Source: Candidatus Pacearchaeota archaeon
Lineage (GTDB): Archaea; Nanobdellota; Nanobdellia; Pacearchaeales; GW2011-AR1
Assembly: GCA_003694055.1 (NCBI GenBank)
Contig: RFLC01000133.1
Coordinates: 1-5,603 of the forward strand
Direction: 5' to 3'
Length of the DNA stretch: 5,603 nt
Part shown: positions 4,089 to 5,603 of the stretch, one piece after another
Position numbering within the stretch: position 1 is the first letter of the stretch
Layout: the number at the start of each line of letters is the position of its first letter
Notes under the pieces: generated by a model
Database searches by the model: none
Told to the model about the DNA's origin: nothing
Seen by the model: only the letters and a program-made list of their open reading frames with translations
Program-made: the position numbers and the translations under genes

Positions 4089-4394
4089 TCAGCGCCCTTT
4101 AAACAAAGACTTAAGAGTGCCGGACGCGCGCACAATCTCAAGCTCGCTAGAGCAAACCTCTACCGCTGCGCGAAAATGCTCTCCAAACTCTGCATTCACG
4201 CAAACAACTAACTCTCCTTTCTTGAGCTTGCTCTCCAACGCTGCTCGCTCCGCACGCACAAACCCAAGCTCAGCCCTTGCAACCCCCAGCACGCCGACAA
4301 ACTCAAAAAACGCTCTTCTCACACTCTCCTCGCTCCCCCGCACAAGAAAATACCTTTTCTTCTTCCTATCCGAAGGATTTAATCTCAACTTCAT
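4089..4394 (-). CDS. rnp2: Ribonuclease P protein component 2 (Pop5/Rnp2)
   Basis: This 101-residue protein matches the Rpp14/Pop5 family of archaeal RNase P, in which Pop5 pairs with Rpp30 and helps the RNase P RNA remove 5' leaders from precursor tRNAs. The N-terminal LRLNPSDRKKKRYFLVRG (3-20) corresponds to the family's 'LR-x-x-KRY' opening and first strand. A helix with VRRAFFEFVGVLGVARAELG (25-44) follows; the GxxGxARA turn is typical. The C-terminal VRASGTLKSLFKGR (88-101) matches the conserved SGT-[LI]-K ending. The length is slightly below that of longer archaeal versions because there is no C-terminal tail. Its ATG overlaps the protease stop in ATGA, so it is co-transcribed and probably translationally coupled. 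Rpp30 is not in the window. The family call rests on motif memory, not on a search. Confidence 0.85.
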   Translation of the reverse strand: MKLRLNPSDRKKKRYFLVRGSEESVRRAFFEFVGVLGVARAELGFVRAERAALESKLKKGELVVCVNAEFGEHFRAAVEVCSSELEIVRASGTLKSLFKGR

Positions 4395-5338
4395 AGCACG
4401 CTCTGCTTCAATGCGCTGTTCACAAACCTTGCTATCGCGTCGCTCTCTAACGCAAAACCTATCCCTTCGCTCTGCCTTATCTTGAAGTTGTTCATCCCAA
4501 CCACCTCGCCGCGCGAGTTAATCAGAGGCCCACCGGAGTTGCCAGGGTTAAGTGGCACATCTGTTTGCAGATACTCTCTCAATCCATTCGGGCCTTTTCT
4601 GTGCACAGCAGACACAATTCCTTGAGTTGCAGTAAAGCTAAACCCGAACGGGTTACCTATAGCTAACACCTTGCTTCCGACCCTCACCTCTTGCGAATCA
4701 GCTAACTTCAACGCCTTGAACTCCCTGTCTGGTTTGACAACTTCCAAGAGCGCAAGATCGCGTCTCTCATCAACTCCAAGCACGCGCACATCATAAAACT
4801 TCCTATCATAGGTGACGACCTTAACTTTCCCTTTGCCCTTGCCAGAAATCACGTGAAGGTTGGTCACGACAAGTCCAGAAGGATGGACAAAAAAACCTGA
4901 GCCAACCGACTTTCCCGTCGTCACTGCAACCACGCCCTCGACAACATCTCTGTACACATCTGAGAAATCGCGTTCCGGCGGCGGACTCATCCTTACCCTC
5001 TCCTTCTCATTTGTGTTGAGCATCCGATAAAGCTCGCGCAGGTTCTCTGACTGAATTGTGTCATAATACGAAACAACCTCCTCTGCATAATCCTTGATGT
5101 TGTTAATCTCGTTCTGGGTGTTTGCAATCGCAAAGTACAGCTCTCTCTTTGTCTTCAGATTCTCGGTCGCAAGCACAGCAAATGAAACGACCTGCATCAC
5201 AGCCAACACTACCACCAACACTCGCAAAGCAGTGTCAGCATTTCCTCTCCCAGTCGACGCTCTCCTCCTACTAGCCCCTGCAGCTCTGCCAGCAATTCGC
5301 TTCCCCTTCCTCTGCGCAATGAGTTTCCTGCTTGCCAT
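4391..5338 (-). CDS. Membrane-anchored trypsin-like (HtrA/DegP-type, S1C) serine protease without PDZ domain
   Basis: This 315-residue protein has a very basic, Arg/Lys/Ala-rich cytoplasmic N-terminus (1-33), one membrane helix at about 38-58 (LRVLVVVLAVMQVVSFAVLA), and a charged helical, possibly coiled-coil stalk (59-116). A Pro-rich hinge (PPP, 119-121) precedes a chymotrypsin-fold protease domain (about 127-312). The triad is visible: H162 in VTNLHVIS, D194 in RRDLALLEV and S268 in NPGNSGGPL. An oxyanion-hole and substrate-strand segment and the terminal EGIGFAL (291-297) match HtrA/DegP. No PDZ domain follows, so the protein ends with the protease. It probably degrades misfolded or exported proteins outside the membrane. 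ATG 5338 is chosen because the TATA box lies about 24 bases upstream; a longer start at 5401 would span the promoter. It is the first gene of an operon with pop5. Confidence 0.92.
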   Translation of the reverse strand: MASRKLIAQRKGKRIAGRAAGASRRRASTGRGNADTALRVLVVVLAVMQVVSFAVLATENLKTKRELYFAIANTQNEINNIKDYAEEVVSYYDTIQSENLRELYRMLNTNEKERVRMSPPPERDFSDVYRDVVEGVVAVTTGKSVGSGFFVHPSGLVVTNLHVISGKGKGKVKVVTYDRKFYDVRVLGVDERRDLALLEVVKPDREFKALKLADSQEVRVGSKVLAIGNPFGFSFTATQGIVSAVHRKGPNGLREYLQTDVPLNPGNSGGPLINSRGEVVGMNNFKIRQSEGIGFALESDAIARFVNSALKQSVL

Positions 5339-5358
5339 CCCAAACCTAAAATTTTGCA

Positions 5359-5370
5359 TTTTATATTTTT
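5359..5370 (-). promoter_or_regulatory. TATA-like box of the protease-pop5 operon
   Basis: Minus-strand AAAAATATAAAA contains TATAAAA centred about 24 bases before ATG 5338. It decides for that start over the upstream in-frame ATG at 5401. Confidence 0.55.
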
Positions 5371-5508
5371 GTTGGTTACTCTCTTCACACCCCTCTCCCA
5401 TAAAGAAACACTAGCACACCCTTGCACTTGATTCTAGCTTCTTCGTCAACACAACAAGCCCTTTTTACAAAACAAACCTAGCAGTGCCTTGCATAGCCAG
5501 CTTGCCTG

Positions 5509-5530
5509 TTTCCGACGATAAATTTAAATA
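5509..5530 (+). promoter_or_regulatory. Promoter of the right-edge gene
   Basis: TTTCCGACGATAAATTTAAATA contains a TTTAAATA box (5523-5530) centred about 24 bases before ATG 5551, with a purine-rich upstream side that may act as the BRE. Its first 14 bases recur inverted at 3468-3481. The rest of the divergent gap from 5371 to 5550 shows no other feature I can support. Confidence 0.5.
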
Positions 5531-5550
5531 TCCCCAGCGCAAGTGAAATC

Positions 5551-5603
5551 ATGAAACGAGCAATTGCCAGTGCAGCAATCGCGAGTTTAACTGCACTTAT
5601 TGG
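5551..5603 (+). CDS. N-terminal fragment of a probable exported or membrane protein (runs off the edge)
   Basis: ATG 5551 opens a frame that continues to the window end: MKRAIASAAIASLTALIG. A short basic start (K2, R3) followed by an Ala/Ile/Leu hydrophobic stretch looks like a Sec signal peptide or membrane anchor. The upstream A/T box at 5523-5530 fits a leaderless start. Only 17 complete codons and part of the next are visible, so the product cannot be named. It is divergent from the membrane-anchored protease; the two may face the same compartment, but nothing links them. Confidence 0.55.
   Translation, partial: MKRAIASAAIASLTALI

Noticed and set aside
3920..4141. Minus-strand 73-codon frame in the convergent gap
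   Set aside because: It overlaps the end of pop5 in another frame and has an irregular Cys/Leu composition with no family signal.
5094..5414. Plus-strand frame opposite the protease N-terminus with hydrophobic stretches
   Set aside because: It is the antisense shadow of the protease; the hydrophobicity mirrors the Arg/Lys- and Val-rich coding strand.

Overview
This window is most likely from an archaeon, probably a DPANN-type lineage with small genes. Three things point there. It carries an archaeal/eukaryotic-type RNase P protein (Pop5/Rnp2). It has a small membrane-anchored Cys-rich protein with an N-terminal 'RRAQVAVFILVG' segment, a style I associate with DPANN proteomes. Almost every gene has an A/T-rich TATA-like box centred about 24-28 bases before its best start codon, which is the layout of archaeal leaderless transcripts. 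No tRNA, rRNA, CRISPR array, insertion sequence or phage gene was seen. The lineage is inferred from family content, not from a marker phylogeny.

Layout, left to right. Bases 1-202 hold no gene I can support, apart from a possible tail of an upstream gene, and contain GC-rich palindromes. An extremely acidic 38-residue ORF (231-347, +) meets tail-to-tail, with a 1-base gap, an acylphosphatase-fold protein (349-624, -) that lacks both classical catalytic residues. Next on the minus strand come a Cys-rich single-span membrane protein (829-1161) and a PfkB/ribokinase-family sugar or nucleoside kinase (1211-2167). A divergent intergenic region (2168-2392) carries a tandem GTATATAC repeat. A two-helix membrane protein of unknown function (2393-2722, +) follows, then the chromosome-segregation factor ScpB (2763-3299, -).

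The second divergent intergenic region (3300-3588) is the most unusual non-coding stretch. It has an 8-bp hairpin, an 11-bp GC-rich hairpin that competes with an alternative fold, a 19-codon ORF with a Shine-Dalgarno-like GGGTGGAG, and a 14-base element that recurs inverted in the promoter of the right-edge gene. After it come an uncharacterised helical protein (3589-3945, +) and, convergent with it, a two-gene minus-strand operon. That operon has a membrane-anchored trypsin/HtrA-like serine protease (4391-5338) whose stop overlaps the start of pop5 (4089-4394) in an ATGA. The right edge holds the start of a plus-strand gene encoding a probable signal peptide (5551 onward).

The genes do not form one pathway. 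Most have their own promoter, and the only clear co-transcribed pair is protease-pop5. The best candidates for undescribed biology are the acidic mini-protein, the structured 3361-3560 region with its mini-ORF, and the tandem GTATATAC element. None of these can be proven from this sequence alone.
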